Source: Leuctra nigra (Eukaryota > Arthropoda > Insecta > Plecoptera > Leuctridae). Taken from it: a stretch of 64,000 nt of DNA. Location of the stretch: assembly GCA_934045905.1 (NCBI GenBank), contig OW203767.1, forward strand, positions 18,541,073 to 18,605,072. Reading direction: 5' to 3'. The notes under the pieces are model-generated. The model was not told the DNA's origin, ran no database searches, and saw only the letters and a list, made by a program, of their open reading frames with translations. Positions 28,316 through 40,156 of this stretch are shown here, in pieces; the first letter of the stretch is position 1, and the number at the start of each line of letters is the position of its first letter. The position numbers and the translations under genes were made by a program.

Positions 28316-28808
28316 ATCACATTTTTTACACATCTTTATGCATTGTGAAGTATTTCACTATTTTTTCCAACGTTTTTAATGCCGGAAACTGTAAAAATCA
28401 GAAATAAAACCAAACCCAAGATTCAGAACAAGTATAAATTAAATTGATTTGTTATCAATTTTTCAAACTTGGCATAATGGAGATTTCAATGCACGAATCG
28501 TTGAAAATATCAAATACTTTACCAATTTTCTTAGTTTGTTATTAAGAAAAATCCATCATCTTAATCTTAATTTCCAAATTTGTAAGCACATGGGCAGCTA
28601 ATAAAAAAGTACGGACTGAAGTCAAAAAACATTCAAATTTCTTCATAGCTCCGTCATGAATCACATTTTTTACACATCTTTGTGTATTGTGAAATATTTC
28701 ACTATTTTTTCCAACGTTTTTAATGCTGGAATTACTGGAAAAATCAGAAAGAAAACCAAACCCAAGATTTGGAACAAGTATAAATTAACTTGCTTTGTTA
28801 TCAATTTG
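28316..28808. repeat. Composite repeat: 145-bp direct repeats around a 190-bp element
   Basis: About 145 bp at 28316-28462 (starting TCACATTTTTTACACATCTT) recurs at 28660-28808 with roughly 90% identity. Between them lies a segment (28459-28647) that recurs on its own at 47182-47370. The architecture resembles a terminal-repeat miniature retroelement, or a tandem duplication interrupted by an insertion. A 139-codon ORF over the right repeat shows no family signature. Confidence 0.8.
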
Positions 28809-31800
28809 AATTTTCGGTTACCAGTCTCACCTACATCTCTGTTCGGAGAGCTAATTTATTATCATTATCTCAACTTCTTTGAAGTAGCTCGAAGCGAAAA
28901 CACACTCGATCAATCCGTCGAGCAACTGAAAAGTGCTTCACATTTTGTGACACCCACGGTCCTTTCACAAACAAGAGCAACGAAACACCGCACGGTACGC
29001 CGTCTATCTATCTCCAACCAAACAAGAACAATCATGTTACTTCCACCCATCTTGCCCGTCATCAGTTGTAATTAATTAGTTGAGCTAATTGTATCAACAC
29101 GGGGTGTCTCATGCTGAAAACAACGTGCAGGAAGGAGTAAATAATACAAGAAGAAAACAAACATGAAAAGATAAAATGAATGACAATGTAATGATGTCTT
29201 GAATGTTTGTTTGCCTTGATCTTTGACAAGATCTTTTCAAAATGCACTGTCCAGTATTTTATTCTAGAACAAGAAAGAAACGTGATTTGATTCCAGTCTT
29301 TTTGATCTATACCTTCTTAGATACGACCGATGCTACAGCATTTTACTGAAATGAAATTGCACTTGTGCAAAAGATATGCAACTATCTTTACAAAGTGCTG
29401 TGGTACTGAATGCTAAATGGGAGAGACATTTCATGTATGTTTCTGCACAGTATCAAGATGGATTTGTTACATATCTTTTCTTCTGTGTTCTGGTGACTGG
29501 CAAAGGAGTAGTGAAGAGCAACTTGCTGACAAAGTCAGTGTCAACTGATTGGGATTTGTTATCAGGTGTATGGACTGAAATATGTGGGGTTGTGAAACGA
29601 AGTGTCAGAATGGCTCTAGTTTTCAAGTGATAAGATCGCATGGGTGATGTTATGGTTAGTACTAATTACCTACTACTTGCACCTTGAATTTGCAGGTATA
29701 TTTTTAAACAATTTCCTAATTTATCGATGAAATTCAGCGAAAACTAAAAAAATAAATATATTTATGTTCGGTAGGTATTCATAATATAAAATGTCTGTGT
29801 ATATATTGTTTAAATTTTAATTGATTTATATATTTAATGTATGTATTTATATACGATATAAACATATAAGACGTCTTAATATTAATTATGACAGTTTTAT
29901 AAGTTATCATTATGGCAAATTAGTGAACATTTATTTAATGATTATTTATAAGTCTAATTAAAGTGAAAACTAAGCAAATTCAATGCAGATTTGGTGCAAC
30001 CATTCATTCATTGATCATGAATGGTAATGACAACCGTGTTCCCTTCCAACAAAATTAAGTAATACAAAATAACAACAACGCCAATATCAATTATCAGCAC
30101 AAAATTCCATGACAAAGGAAATATCCTGCGTAACATCTCGCATGCCAGCCTCCGATTATTGGTCCAAACCCATCAATAACCTCATCTCTAGCCGTCTCAA
30201 CATCAACAGATAACACTAATTGGAGTAATGGCACACAATTTGACCAGCCTATATCCATAGATAACCCATAGATTGTTCTTATATCGCAACACCTCGTTAA
30301 CTAGAAAACAACTTTGAAAAATAATTAGCTTTGACAAATGAAGACTGGGTGAAATCTGGATGGTAATAAATCTTTCGGAACACTATCGTATGTTCTTGCC
30401 TCTTTTGATCTCAGTTCAATAATACTCTATAACATGTATTCAGTAATCTATATTTCACCATCAACGCTGGGGCAAAGGCGAGATCTACTGACGAGTTTGG
30501 TCAAGTTACTAAAACGAACTATACTTCATTTGTTAAAGACACTACCACTATGACATAGAGAGTTCATATATCATTTCGTTATCATGTTTGAAAATACGGT
30601 GATCTATCTTATAGCATGTAATTGCATTTCTTTACTTCGTTGTCAATGATAACAAAAATATTTGTTCCGAAGAAAAGGTTTTTATAAATTTATGTCGTTG
30701 ATATGGCGAGATATCAATAAAAGCTGTTAATTTTATTTTGGATTGCGGCATTCAAAGTCTCGAAGATTTATTTTATTCCGATTAAAGGCGTTATCACTTC
30801 GTTCAGTAGCTTTAAAAAAATGTCTTGAATATAGCAGGTGACACCTGTTGTTTAATGTCATGCCATTTTAAATTGTTTTGAAAATACTTGTACATTTCTT
30901 TATATGTTTTATTACGTATTTTACTGTCTTTGAATTAAATGCGACTCAAAAGGTGAACTTCATTTTACAAGAGTGGGTATGAAAATACGTATAAACATAA
31001 TGCAATTGACCGTAAATTCAATTCGGACATCCAGGTAAAGTTAACGTGTATTTAGAAGTAATTTTTATTAAAGACATCGTTTATAAGATACATATTTTTA
31101 TATGTCAAAGAAATAATTTGCAGCTATGATAATGCAGTACTAATGGTATGAAGGAAGTAAGCAGAAGTTATCTTTCTTGGTATAACAAAGGTCCAACATG
31201 ACTAACATTTTACACCCACCCACTTTATAAGCATTTCCTGCAAATTATTATTATAATTCATGATCATAAATTTCTCCAATTATCTATCGATTGTATGCAA
31301 AGAGAACACTAAGCTTTTGCACAAAACCAATCAAACGCCGCGAAAGACCGCGAAGCGATTCAAAACACTAGATAATAGAGCCGTAACAGTGCCACCAATT
31401 AATGTCCCCCAATTAAAATACTTGAAATTGCGTGACCGTATCTCATCTTAAATAAAAAAGTATAAGAGACAATTAAAGGGTGGAAACTTTAGCCCCGAAG
31501 GTGTTTTAATTATAATTATCTAAGATGGCAAACAATGTGAAGTTGTAACCATAAGGAGGTTTCTCTAATTCAAATATCAAATTAAATGAGGCACATTGTT
31601 TTAAGTAAATATACGACCCAGTTGAGATTGCAATCAAAGCTGATCTCGTGCTATGTGTTGACAGGTTGGGATAATAAATTGTGAAATTAGACATCGAAGG
31701 CATAATCATTGGAGTATTTTCATACAATTAAAATTGTGAACATTTTTTATTGACTTTTGATTAGGTACTTTGTTTTACAAGGCTTTATATGTTTGTTCGC

Positions 31801-33362
31801 TGGTTGGTTGTTTAATGATGACTGCATGTAGATAGAAGATAGGAAGTAGAAATATAACAAGCTAAAGAAAGAGAGGATTGTTTCACATATTTAAAAAAAA
31901 ATGTTTTCTTTTCAAGAGATAAATTTATATTTTGGAAAAATTGAATTCTTGAGGTATAAATTGTAATATTTATTTTTTCATTCACAGAAATTTTTAGGAT
32001 AATAAAGAAATGACGCACAAATTCGTAAACTTATTTTCAAATTTTTGAACATAGCTTGCAAGAATTTTGAAAAATTTCCCAATCAAATTTAGAAATAATA
32101 ATAATAATAGTTACATTTTATATTTTAAATAAGAATCATACATTTTCGGAGATGAATTCATCTTATTCCATTGTCTACAAAGATGCATGTTAATCAATAA
32201 CAATTCTTCCCATGATGCAGTGCATGTGAAGTAACACCCACATACTGAACTAGAGAGAAGATTTTCATCCAGCCTCTCCAAGAATCAAATCCAACATTCA
32301 TCTTCATAATTAGCCCTCATTTCTTTCGCCAACTTCCACAGCTTTGTCTTCGAAACCGACAGACATTTAAAAAGTTCCATTCGTTCCAAATCGCAATTAC
32401 CTTCAATTCCTTCGAATTGTTTCCAATATTCAAAACCGCCCAACGAACAAATCCCAATCCGATCCTTTGTTTCCCGCTACTCTTTTATTCCACTCTCCCA
32501 TTTCATTTCAAAACCTGATTAAGTCATCTAACTGATTGAAAAGAACTAACTCACTTATTTAACATTCATTAATGTCTATTATCATCACTTGAAGCGAACT
32601 AATTTGTTCTATTTAACTCAACGAAATAAAAAAACCTACGCCCATTTACATCCCCATAAGTAGAGGAAATATTTTGATATTTTTATGACCCCATGGAAAC
32701 CCCTGTCATGGGTTGTTTCTTTTATTTTTTGGGGTGTCGACGATGTAAAGTCATAGGTGTACCAGGTGACGAGCAAATTATAAGTTGTACTATGATCGCC
32801 TACGCATCTACAATGTAGAGTCAACCCCGCCCTATGGGCCTCGACCGCCCCTACCGACAAAACCCGCCGAGGAGATCAAGATGAAGAGTGTAGGACGGCG
32901 GCCACTACTGCTGAGTATACCTTGGGATGTGTATTCACCGATAAATATGCAACTATAGGTTAGTTTAAATAGCACTAGAATATGAATATTATAACAAATG
33001 TGATACGATTCACTTTTTTAAGAGCATACTTTATTTATAAGTACCTTTCCAAAGTTACTTGGACTAGGATAACACTGAAAATTATTTAAGAATGAACAAG
33101 TAACGAGTCTTCTATAAAAAAACTTGGTTTAATTGTAAAAAGTTTCCAATCTTGTGGTACTTGAATGGATTTTAGATGGCAAATTTCACTTACATCAGCA
33201 TCTGTTAAAATATTGCTGATCCAAAGCAACAAAGCTTCACAAAACCTCGTTCAATTCACCTATGATGTGAAATCAATAAAAGAACAAAATAAATTGATTG
33301 AAGAATATAAGAAGTAAAACAAGCAATTGAAGTATTTCTGAAAAGACAGTTTTGAGTAATGT
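28809..33362. other. Intergenic DNA, nothing recognised
   Basis: Very AT-rich. Short ORFs on both strands lack domains or start-context support. No tandem or inverted repeat of note was found by eye. Confidence 0.55.
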
Positions 33363-33580
33363 TTAACGTCGCACTGTTCTGCAGCGAGGCTAATGGCGAC
33401 GGATGAATGATAGTAGGTAAGGAAAAAAGGTTGGCAAGGCGGCGATCGTGGCCTATTAGTAGGTTACCTTCCCAGCATTTGCCTGTCGACTAAGGGAATA
33501 TCAGTCAGGAAGACGGCCGCGGGACTCGAACCCAGGACCTCCGGAATACAAGTTCAGAGCGTTACCTCTGAGCCAAACCT
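33363..33580 (-). mobile_element. tRNA-derived SINE, minus strand
   Basis: Read on the minus strand from 33580, it has an A box TGGCTCAGAGGTAACGCTC, then a B box GGGTTCGAGTCCC (plus-strand 33525-33537). A 140-bp body follows, ending CAGTGCGACGTTAAACATT. A terminal GCGACGTTAAA is typical of arthropod and mollusc tRNA-SINEs (general knowledge). The length of about 218 bp fits a complete copy. No clear target duplication was found. Confidence 0.75.
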
Positions 33581-33691
33581 TTTCCGTGAATCCATCCTCT
33601 AGACGTGTTCCTATAACAGCTGTCCCTCTACTCTGTCATCACAACAGAAATCATCTGTAATGTTGACAAGGAAGCTTGCTGATGCATCTAC

Positions 33692-34480
33692 CCGGCTTGT
33701 TAGTCACTGTAAGTCGACTCAACGACGCGCGATGCGACTGATTAACGACGTGTCAATCACATGACTCGTCGCGTCAGATCCGCTGTGGAGGTGCCGCGTC
33801 TTGCTCTTGTGATGGAGGTGCCGGCTTGTTAGTCACTGTAACTCGACTCAACGACGAGCGATGCGACTGATTAACGACGTGTCAATCACATGACTCGTCG
33901 CGTCAGATCAGTTGTGGAGGCGCCGCGTCTTGCGGCTATGATGGAGGTGCCGGCTTGTTAGTCACTGTAACTCGACTCAACGACGAGCGATGCGACTGAT
34001 TAACGACGTGTCAATCATATGACTCGTCGCGTCAGATCAGTTGTGGAGGCGCCGCGTCTTGCTCTTGTGATGGAGGTGCCGGCTTGTTAGTCACTGTAAC
34101 TCGACTCAACGACGAGCGATGCGACTGATTAACGACGTGTCAATCACTTGACTCGTCACGTCTGATCAGCTGTGGAGGTGCCGCGTCTTGCGGCTATGAT
34201 GGAGGTGCCGGCTTGTTAGTCACTGTAACTCGACTCAACGACGAGCGATGCGACTGATTAACGACGTGTCAATCACTTGACTCGTCACGTCTGATCCGCT
34301 GTGGAGGCGCCGCGTCTTGCGGCTATGATGGAGGTGCCGGCTTGTTAGTCACTGTAACTCGACTCAACGACGAGCGATGCGACTGATTAACGACGTGTCA
34401 ATCACATGACTCGTCGCGTCTGATCAGCTGTGGAGGTGCCGCGTCTTGCAGCTAAGATGGAGGTGCCGGCTTTTTGTGGA
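33692..34480. repeat. 129-bp tandem array, six copies plus a partial
   Basis: CCGGCTTGTTAGTCACTGTA recurs at 33692, 33821, 33950, 34079, 34208 and 34337, with a truncated start at 34466; the spacing is always 129 bp. It is much richer in G+C than the surroundings. A variable segment reads CTCTTGTG in copies 1 and 3 and CGGCTATG in copies 2, 4 and 5, suggesting a former two-unit periodicity. Each unit holds two TGGAGGTGCCG motifs 27 bp apart. Confidence 0.92.
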
Positions 34481-35126
34481 AAACTATCTGAGAAACGCGA
34501 TTGGTGAGCGAGCTGATTTTGTTGCAAATTGCATTCAATACAATTTGTATTTTGTTGGTCTTCTGTAGGCCGTGAAATATTTCTGGATCTCAAAGGCAGA
34601 AGGTCTGAAGTCCCTGTCAGTTGTCTTACTTGCGATGAGCTCGGAAAACATAACCATGTTTGTATCCATTCATTAGTCGCATCAGTCATTTGGTAAGAGA
34701 ATACTTCAATACAGCTGTGAGTATTTGTTAACATTACAGTCAATTTGATCGATTCCAAAAGTGTGTAACGCAAAATCGAGAAATGGACTTCTGGCTTTCT
34801 GCTTCTAGTACTGATTTAATCATTGTTATCAACTGATATGCAGTGAGTAGAAATTATTCTGCATAAAAATCTTCTTATCTTGAATTGACATAAATAGAAT
34901 CAGCGAAAGATTTCAATTATTTCATTCCATTGGAGGTCCTCCCTACCCAAAATATCTAATTTTCGAAAATCTCAGTTCACTCTAATGGTAACACTGCCAA
35001 AGGTTCCACCTTCTTTCTTTCTCTTGCATGTCGCTGGTAAACTTGCAAACACTTCCTACTGTAAACCATAAAAGCACATTGTCCGAAGAGTGCATGTAAT
35101 ATAATACCTCGTATGACGATAATATC
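34481..35126. other. Intergenic DNA with unrecognised minus-strand ORFs
   Basis: Two minus-strand ORFs (123 codons from 34773, 95 codons from 35264) sit beside the 129-bp array. Neither shows a domain, and the first runs into the array. They may be decayed transposon sequence, but I cannot name a family. Confidence 0.4.
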
Positions 35127-35520
35127 GCATGAATGAAGGCCTAGGTAATTGCTTGCTGGTAACAGTAGGCAGGACTTAGGCAAACTAATGCTGCTTGCTT
35201 GGCTTGGTTCAGTCTGCTTGTTAGGCACCATTATGCGTCTAATTGCTGCACCGGGTAAAGACACCGCAGCGAGGAAACCTTCACGTCGTCGCGAATAGTT
35301 TCATCGTATGAGAAGTCACGGTTTGAGCACCGGTTAGGTAGGATATTTCAGCAATTTCATTTCTTCCAGACTCCACTGGAAGTGGTTCATAAAACTCAGT
35401 ATGTAAGAATGTTTCACTGCATTTTAGATGTATCTTGGTAAGACGGGTCAATTCTGTTACTGATAATCCTATACTACTGCCCTACTATCCTACTGTTACC
35501 AGCAAGCAATTATTCATGGT
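35127..35520. mobile_element. Possible element with 23-bp inverted ends
   Basis: AATTGCTTGCTGGTAACAGTAGG near 35149 is perfectly inverted near 35488-35510, about 330 bp apart. Just outside, CATGAAT is also inverted, with an 11-bp insertion on the left side. The interior has no ORF with a recognised domain on either strand. Confidence 0.55.
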
Positions 35521-35552
35521 GTAGTCCTAAAATTTTTGGGGGATACGCTACC

Positions 35553-35790
35553 ATGGGCGTCCGCAGGATTTCTGCCAGGGGGGGGGGGGGGGGGGGCAAG
35601 GCAAGAAAAACAATTTTCCTCGGAATAACCAGCGATTTTTGGTTTTTGGACACTGTCACATAAATTTTAAGACGTTTTTGGGTATACTTTCCAGTGAAAA
35701 ACTTTTAGGTATACGGCGTATACCCGCGTATACCCTCGACTACACCACTGATTTTGGAAGATATTTGGAACGTTTGGTGATCATCCCCGA
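35553..35790. repeat. Degraded interspersed repeat with a 19-bp G run
   Basis: It reads ATGGGCGTCCGCAGGATTTC, then a G homopolymer at 35578-35596. About 110 bp on come TATACCCGCGTATACCC and ACACCACTG, a combination typical of old interspersed repeats. It is non-coding. Confidence 0.45.
35578..35596 (+). repeat. Poly(G) run, 19 bp
   Basis: Uninterrupted G homopolymer following TTTCTGCCA, inside the degraded interspersed repeat described here. Confidence 0.9.
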
Positions 35791-36435
35791 TACTTTATAT
35801 TATGGATGCGAATTTACTGATCAGTCTCTTAGTCTCTTTTAGTAGAAAATGCAATAATTTCTAGAGTATTTACTTTCTATAGAATGAGATCCAATATACC
35901 TATGCGTTTGAAATTATGTGATTCCAAATAAATAGAAACTGTATGCTAAATTTATTCAGGCAGACTTATTTAGATCAATACTTTCTATGACAAATAAACA
36001 CAATATTATGTATTCTCACGTACGAATGCCACTTGAATTCAAGAAATTCAATCCAGTAGAAGAGAATGGGAAGTCTATTACTAAAATATGTATTTGGAGG
36101 AGGTACGTATTTTGACATCAATATGGGCCTGTGTTTATCAAACACCATTTTATCAAAAATATAAAAGATCAATAATAAATAATTATTCAATGATTGCAAT
36201 AATGTTTCTTCAATTTGCTGTGTTACGTACCCAAATATAGGAGGAGGAAACATAAACAACTGGTTGTTTACTTTCGATATTGTTAATTTATTATTTTCAT
36301 AACTCAAAATGATACTCAATAACATCATATTAACTTACTTCGTTATTTTATATATTTTTAAAATTATAACGAAATTGTATCAAAACACTTTGTTTCGAAT
36401 ATTCTGTGACATATATAATGTATCATGAACAAGTC

Positions 36436-36539
36436 ACAAATCAAATTGGGCAATTTCAAATTCTAGTCAATAAAATAGAGTTTTGAGTGAAACTCTGAAA
36501 TCCGACTAGCATATGATTGAAATTGTCCAATTTGAATTA
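36436..36539. repeat. Near-complete palindrome upstream of the odorant receptor
   Basis: Three nested inverted pairs are visible: CAAATTGGGCAATTTCAA with TTGAAATTGTCCAATTTG, then CTAGTC with GACTAG, then AGAGTTT with AAACTCT around a 6-base loop. The whole stretch of about 104 bp can fold into one stem. It lies about 250 bp before the receptor start codon. It could be a small foldback element or a cruciform-forming promoter-proximal sequence. Confidence 0.7.
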
Positions 36540-36790
36540 CATAGTGTCAAACCAATTCATTCATGTTTAAAGCAATTCCCAGGATATCTAATCCATATCA
36601 CTGCACTATGCACACACGGCATGTCTTCGAAAATTACACGGGGACATTATATTTATTTGAGTCCCTTGTTAACTCAATACACTTGCATTGCAATACACAA
36701 ACACTTTTCTTTCAGTACACTTCCACAGAACAGCTAAGTCACACTACAATAGTTGAACTCTAAATCCGTTTTAGTGTAACTTGCATAGAA

Positions 36791-39529
36791 ATGACGCAGA
36801 ATTCACCACAAGTAGATAACTTTGTTATATTTAGGGGCGAGGTTAAGCTGATGGATGCCTTGGGTAAGTATAGCTTGAAGGTCATACAAATAGTATCATC
36901 CACACAATTTATTTACTATTATTAAATGTATGTTTTACTGCACAGAATATTAAATGGGAAAATGTTAGATTTTTAGTTAAACGAGAGATTTTGCGATAGT
37001 TTTATTATTTTACTCTCGTCCGTCCTTGTACATGAAGATAATTTTTGCACTGATGTTGATCCATAGATAAAAAGTAAAATATTTGACAACAAGTGATACA
37101 TAATTTTTCTTTCTGTTGCGTATGAGGATAAGGATAGAAGAAAATGATAAATACCTAAATCGATGTAAATCACATTTAGTTTGTCATATTAATTAGTTAA
37201 AAAATCATCTTCCCAGTAAATATCTAAATCAGTGGAGTGCGATATAGAATATCCAATGTAGGCAGTGAATATAAATGTTTAATGAGAAGGGTTTGATAAA
37301 AATTGGGAGTGCGTATACATCACTATACGTCCTTGATATGAATTTAAATGAATATTGATTTTTCCCAGGAATGGTGCCTTACTCAAACGCCGTGAAGAAA
37401 ACCATCACGAATAGCCTCAGATTTTACATTCCCCGCGTTTTCTTGGCAATCCTCTGTTTCGAGGCCTTCTTCATCAGATACATGTATTTCTTCATGCACT
37501 TTGACAGGATCAATTTCAATAGTCTGCCTAAAGTAGTCGTACTGTTGAATTCAGCTACAATAATAGCCATCCACGACATCAATATCTACCTGCGAAACAC
37601 AAAGTTACGCAATTGGATGAGATCTCTGGAGGAGATTAATTATCGTTTCTCCTCCGAGAAGAAACGACACAGAAATATAGTCGGAAAAATAACAAAGATA
37701 AATAACTTAATATACAAAATAATGATGCCTTTGATGCTATTTGGCATTATTGGAATTAGTCTCGCAGCCAGTTATTTTTTTATAACACTAGAAAATTTCG
37801 ATGACGGGTAAGATTACTAAAATATTTATTTTGACCAAACATAGACGCAAGGCATTATGTTTATCTAACTATCTTTCAGAATCTATTTTCCATACGACAT
37901 CAATGTATCTCCAAATAGAGAAATATCGGTGATAATTCATATATTGACCTGGATGGTGACATTTTATGTGGATGGAGGGGCCCAATTTATTAACGTAACT
38001 ACGCTACATCAGTACATGGGTCAGCTGAATGTTCTTTGTGACAAAATGAAGCACATCCGTGCTGACAGCATCAAGCAAATCATGAACAAGCGAAGTCTGG
38101 GGAAGAGAAAAGTGAAGGAGCATCAAAGAGGGACACATCGGAAAAGAACTCGTGTATGGAAAGCAAATGGAAAGTATCCACACTCGATTGACAAGACTGA
38201 TGGAAAGCGGGAACTGGATTTGGAGATGGAGAGACGTTTGAAAGACTGCATCCAGCACCACCAAGCGCTCATCAAGTGAGTCATAACTATATTTTCATTG
38301 CATATAATATTATATAATATTATATGCATATGCGTCGGCTGTGATAATATTTCCTAAATATCGCTATAACTTTTGAATCATACAAGTTATGAAATATGTA
38401 AAAAAATAATTAGTGTATAGCTAATTTTTTAGTTGACCTGAGCAATTTAAACACCAAATTTAAACGGCAATATTGTGCCCAATCTCGTGAAAAATCAGAA
38501 AAAATAAAGAATTTTCTGGTTTTCCACGAGTTGGGCACAAATATTGTGTTAAGTATGCTAAGATCGGCTAAAAAATCAACTACACTAATTATTTTTCACA
38601 CATTTCATAACTTGAATGGTTCAAAAGTTATAGTGATATTTAGGAAATATTATCACCAATGTTTTTACCTTTTAGTACAGCCGACTCTTAATAATTGCTG
38701 GTATTTTCAGAAATGTTGAAGAACACACAGATATGTTTAAACCAAATGTATTGAGCGGTATTCTCTTCTGTCTTTTAACATGTGGATTAGCACTTGTGAA
38801 TATTGTTGTGGTAAGTCTTGGCATTATAATTAAATATAAAAAACAAATTACTGCAGACAAATGAGCGTCTTTGAGGCCACTGTCTGCATTTCAACAACAC
38901 AGTTCGTGCTGACACTAAATTGATTGTTAACCTCGTATTTGTTGCTAAATAGTTAAATTGTAATTTTGATCACGCAGATTAGGACTATCGACTTCTTTGC
39001 ATTGATGCTGATTGGAATGATGTGTCTGGGATTAGGAATACTTGGATTCTTCTGTTGGTTATGCGACTTAGTAACCGAGAGGGTAATATTATCAACAGTG
39101 AAGTTGAGGCCCCACGTTGGGGGAGCCAATTTGTAACGGTTTTCTCCGTGTTACAGAGTGAACGAGTGCGAGAGGCTATCTACGGTTGTGATTGGTTCGA
39201 AGCAACTGAAAGTTTCAAACGATCTGTGCGAATTATAATGTCGATGGCTAATCAACCTTATGTTGTACATGTGGCAGGTTCTCTACCACTTACATTGGAA
39301 ACATATCTTGGTGTAAGTTTTCATAATTTTATTTATCAGATTGGAGTAGAAAACTTGTTTCTTTATTAATACAAGTAAACTATTCTTCTGTTGAACTTTC
39401 TCAAACTTTTATTGTGTTTTACAAACTAATTCTTTATGTTTTTCAATATTGGTACAGGTACTGAAGACGGCTCACAGCTACTATAATTCCGTTTCGTCTC
39501 TGATGCCCAGCCATTCACATCAAGCATAG
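36791..39529 (+). CDS. Insect odorant receptor (7tm_6 family), seven exons, 446 residues
   Basis: Exons: 36791-36863, 37369-37807, 37880-38275, 38711-38810, 38978-39082, 39157-39312, 39458-39529 (TAG). Every intron is GT-AG and the joined frame has no stop. The start is the first ATG after an in-frame TAA at 36761; it gives the usual short N-terminus, with DALGMVPYSN across junction 1. Hydrophobic segments lie near residues 43-66, 77-97, 141-163, 186-212, 315-336, 340-367 and in the last 60 residues. The C-terminal half has the family layout: HHQALIKNVEEHTDMFKP before TM5, VREAIYGCDW, a SMANQP stretch, and LKTAHSYYNS near the end. Insect ORs are odorant-gated channel subunits working with Orco in olfactory neuron dendrites (family knowledge); the ligand is unknown. 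Oddities are a Lys/Arg-rich stretch at residues 241-262 in the loop before TM5, and about 12 residues past the usual C-terminus. It is not Orco, because that family's long conserved loop is absent. The family call is firm; exon 1 is slightly less so. Confidence 0.9.
38334..38685. mobile_element. Long-hairpin MITE inside intron 3 of the odorant receptor
   Basis: The ends GTCGGCTG and CAGCCGAC are inverted. The arms stay complementary inwards for about 90 bp, including GATAATATTTCCTAAATATC against GATATTTAGGAAATATTATC. A second inner inverted pair is built on GTGCCCAA and TTGGGCAC. The element fills most of the 435-bp intron 3 and encodes nothing. The superfamily is not assignable because no clear target-site duplication is visible. 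Confidence 0.8.
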
Positions 39530-39733
39530 TGCAGAGATTATTTTGATCGAATGTACTTTTCAGAATGTAAGTCATTTACTATGTTTTTTCACACTGTGAT
39601 TATGTACGTACTGTTTCGTTTTCCATTCACTACAATAATTAAATGTAGTTTTTATATTTAGTTTCAATGCTATTAATTTAATTGCACCCCAATCGATCTC
39701 CTAAAATACATACGTTTCATTCGTTTAATCTTT

Positions 39734-39739
39734 AATAAA
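39734..39739 (+). promoter_or_regulatory. Candidate polyadenylation signal of the odorant receptor
   Basis: A canonical AATAAA lies about 205 bp after the receptor stop codon. It is the first clear match downstream. In AT-rich DNA this hexamer is common, so position is the only support. Confidence 0.4.
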
Positions 39740-40156
39740 CAAATTCGCATAACGTAAACCAAAATTTGCTGTCATCTAGAACAAATCATCGCACAGATTT
39801 TACGAATCGTTTTATTGCACAAAATTAACCTGTTAATATTTTAGGGGAAACATGGAAATAGTTAATTAGAAATGTCAATGAGTCATTCAGAATTGTCTGC
39901 GCATCGATGCATAAAGTTTCTCTACGCTGTTCTTGCTGCGGTGACTTGTCGCGGTCCCCGGCCCACGCATTTCGTCTCATGTGATCAGATAGGAGCAAGA
40001 GCGTGTGCCGCCAGAGAGATGCTGCATCCTGAGAGATGCTGCATCTGACAGTAACTCATCGTGATCGCAGACACGTGGGGGAACGTCTTCGTGCGCCTCT
40101 CGGTACACGTGGGGACCTATCTGAGAGATCACGGCTGGCGAGTGCGATCGGAAACA
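39740..40156. other. Region after the receptor gene, no gene
   Basis: It includes a GC-richer patch (39900-40150) with a 19-20-bp tandem duplication built on GAGAGATGCTGCATC near 40013-40046. No coding pattern is convincing. Confidence 0.5.

Noticed and set aside
34402..35264. Minus-strand two-exon gene from the 95- and 123-codon ORFs
   Set aside because: No family resemblance, no convincing splice pair, and the second ORF runs into the tandem array.
39022..39369. Independent 115-codon ORF inside the receptor gene
   Set aside because: Its second half is exon 6 in the true frame. The first half is exon 5 in the wrong frame plus the 74-bp intron 5, which this frame happens to read through.
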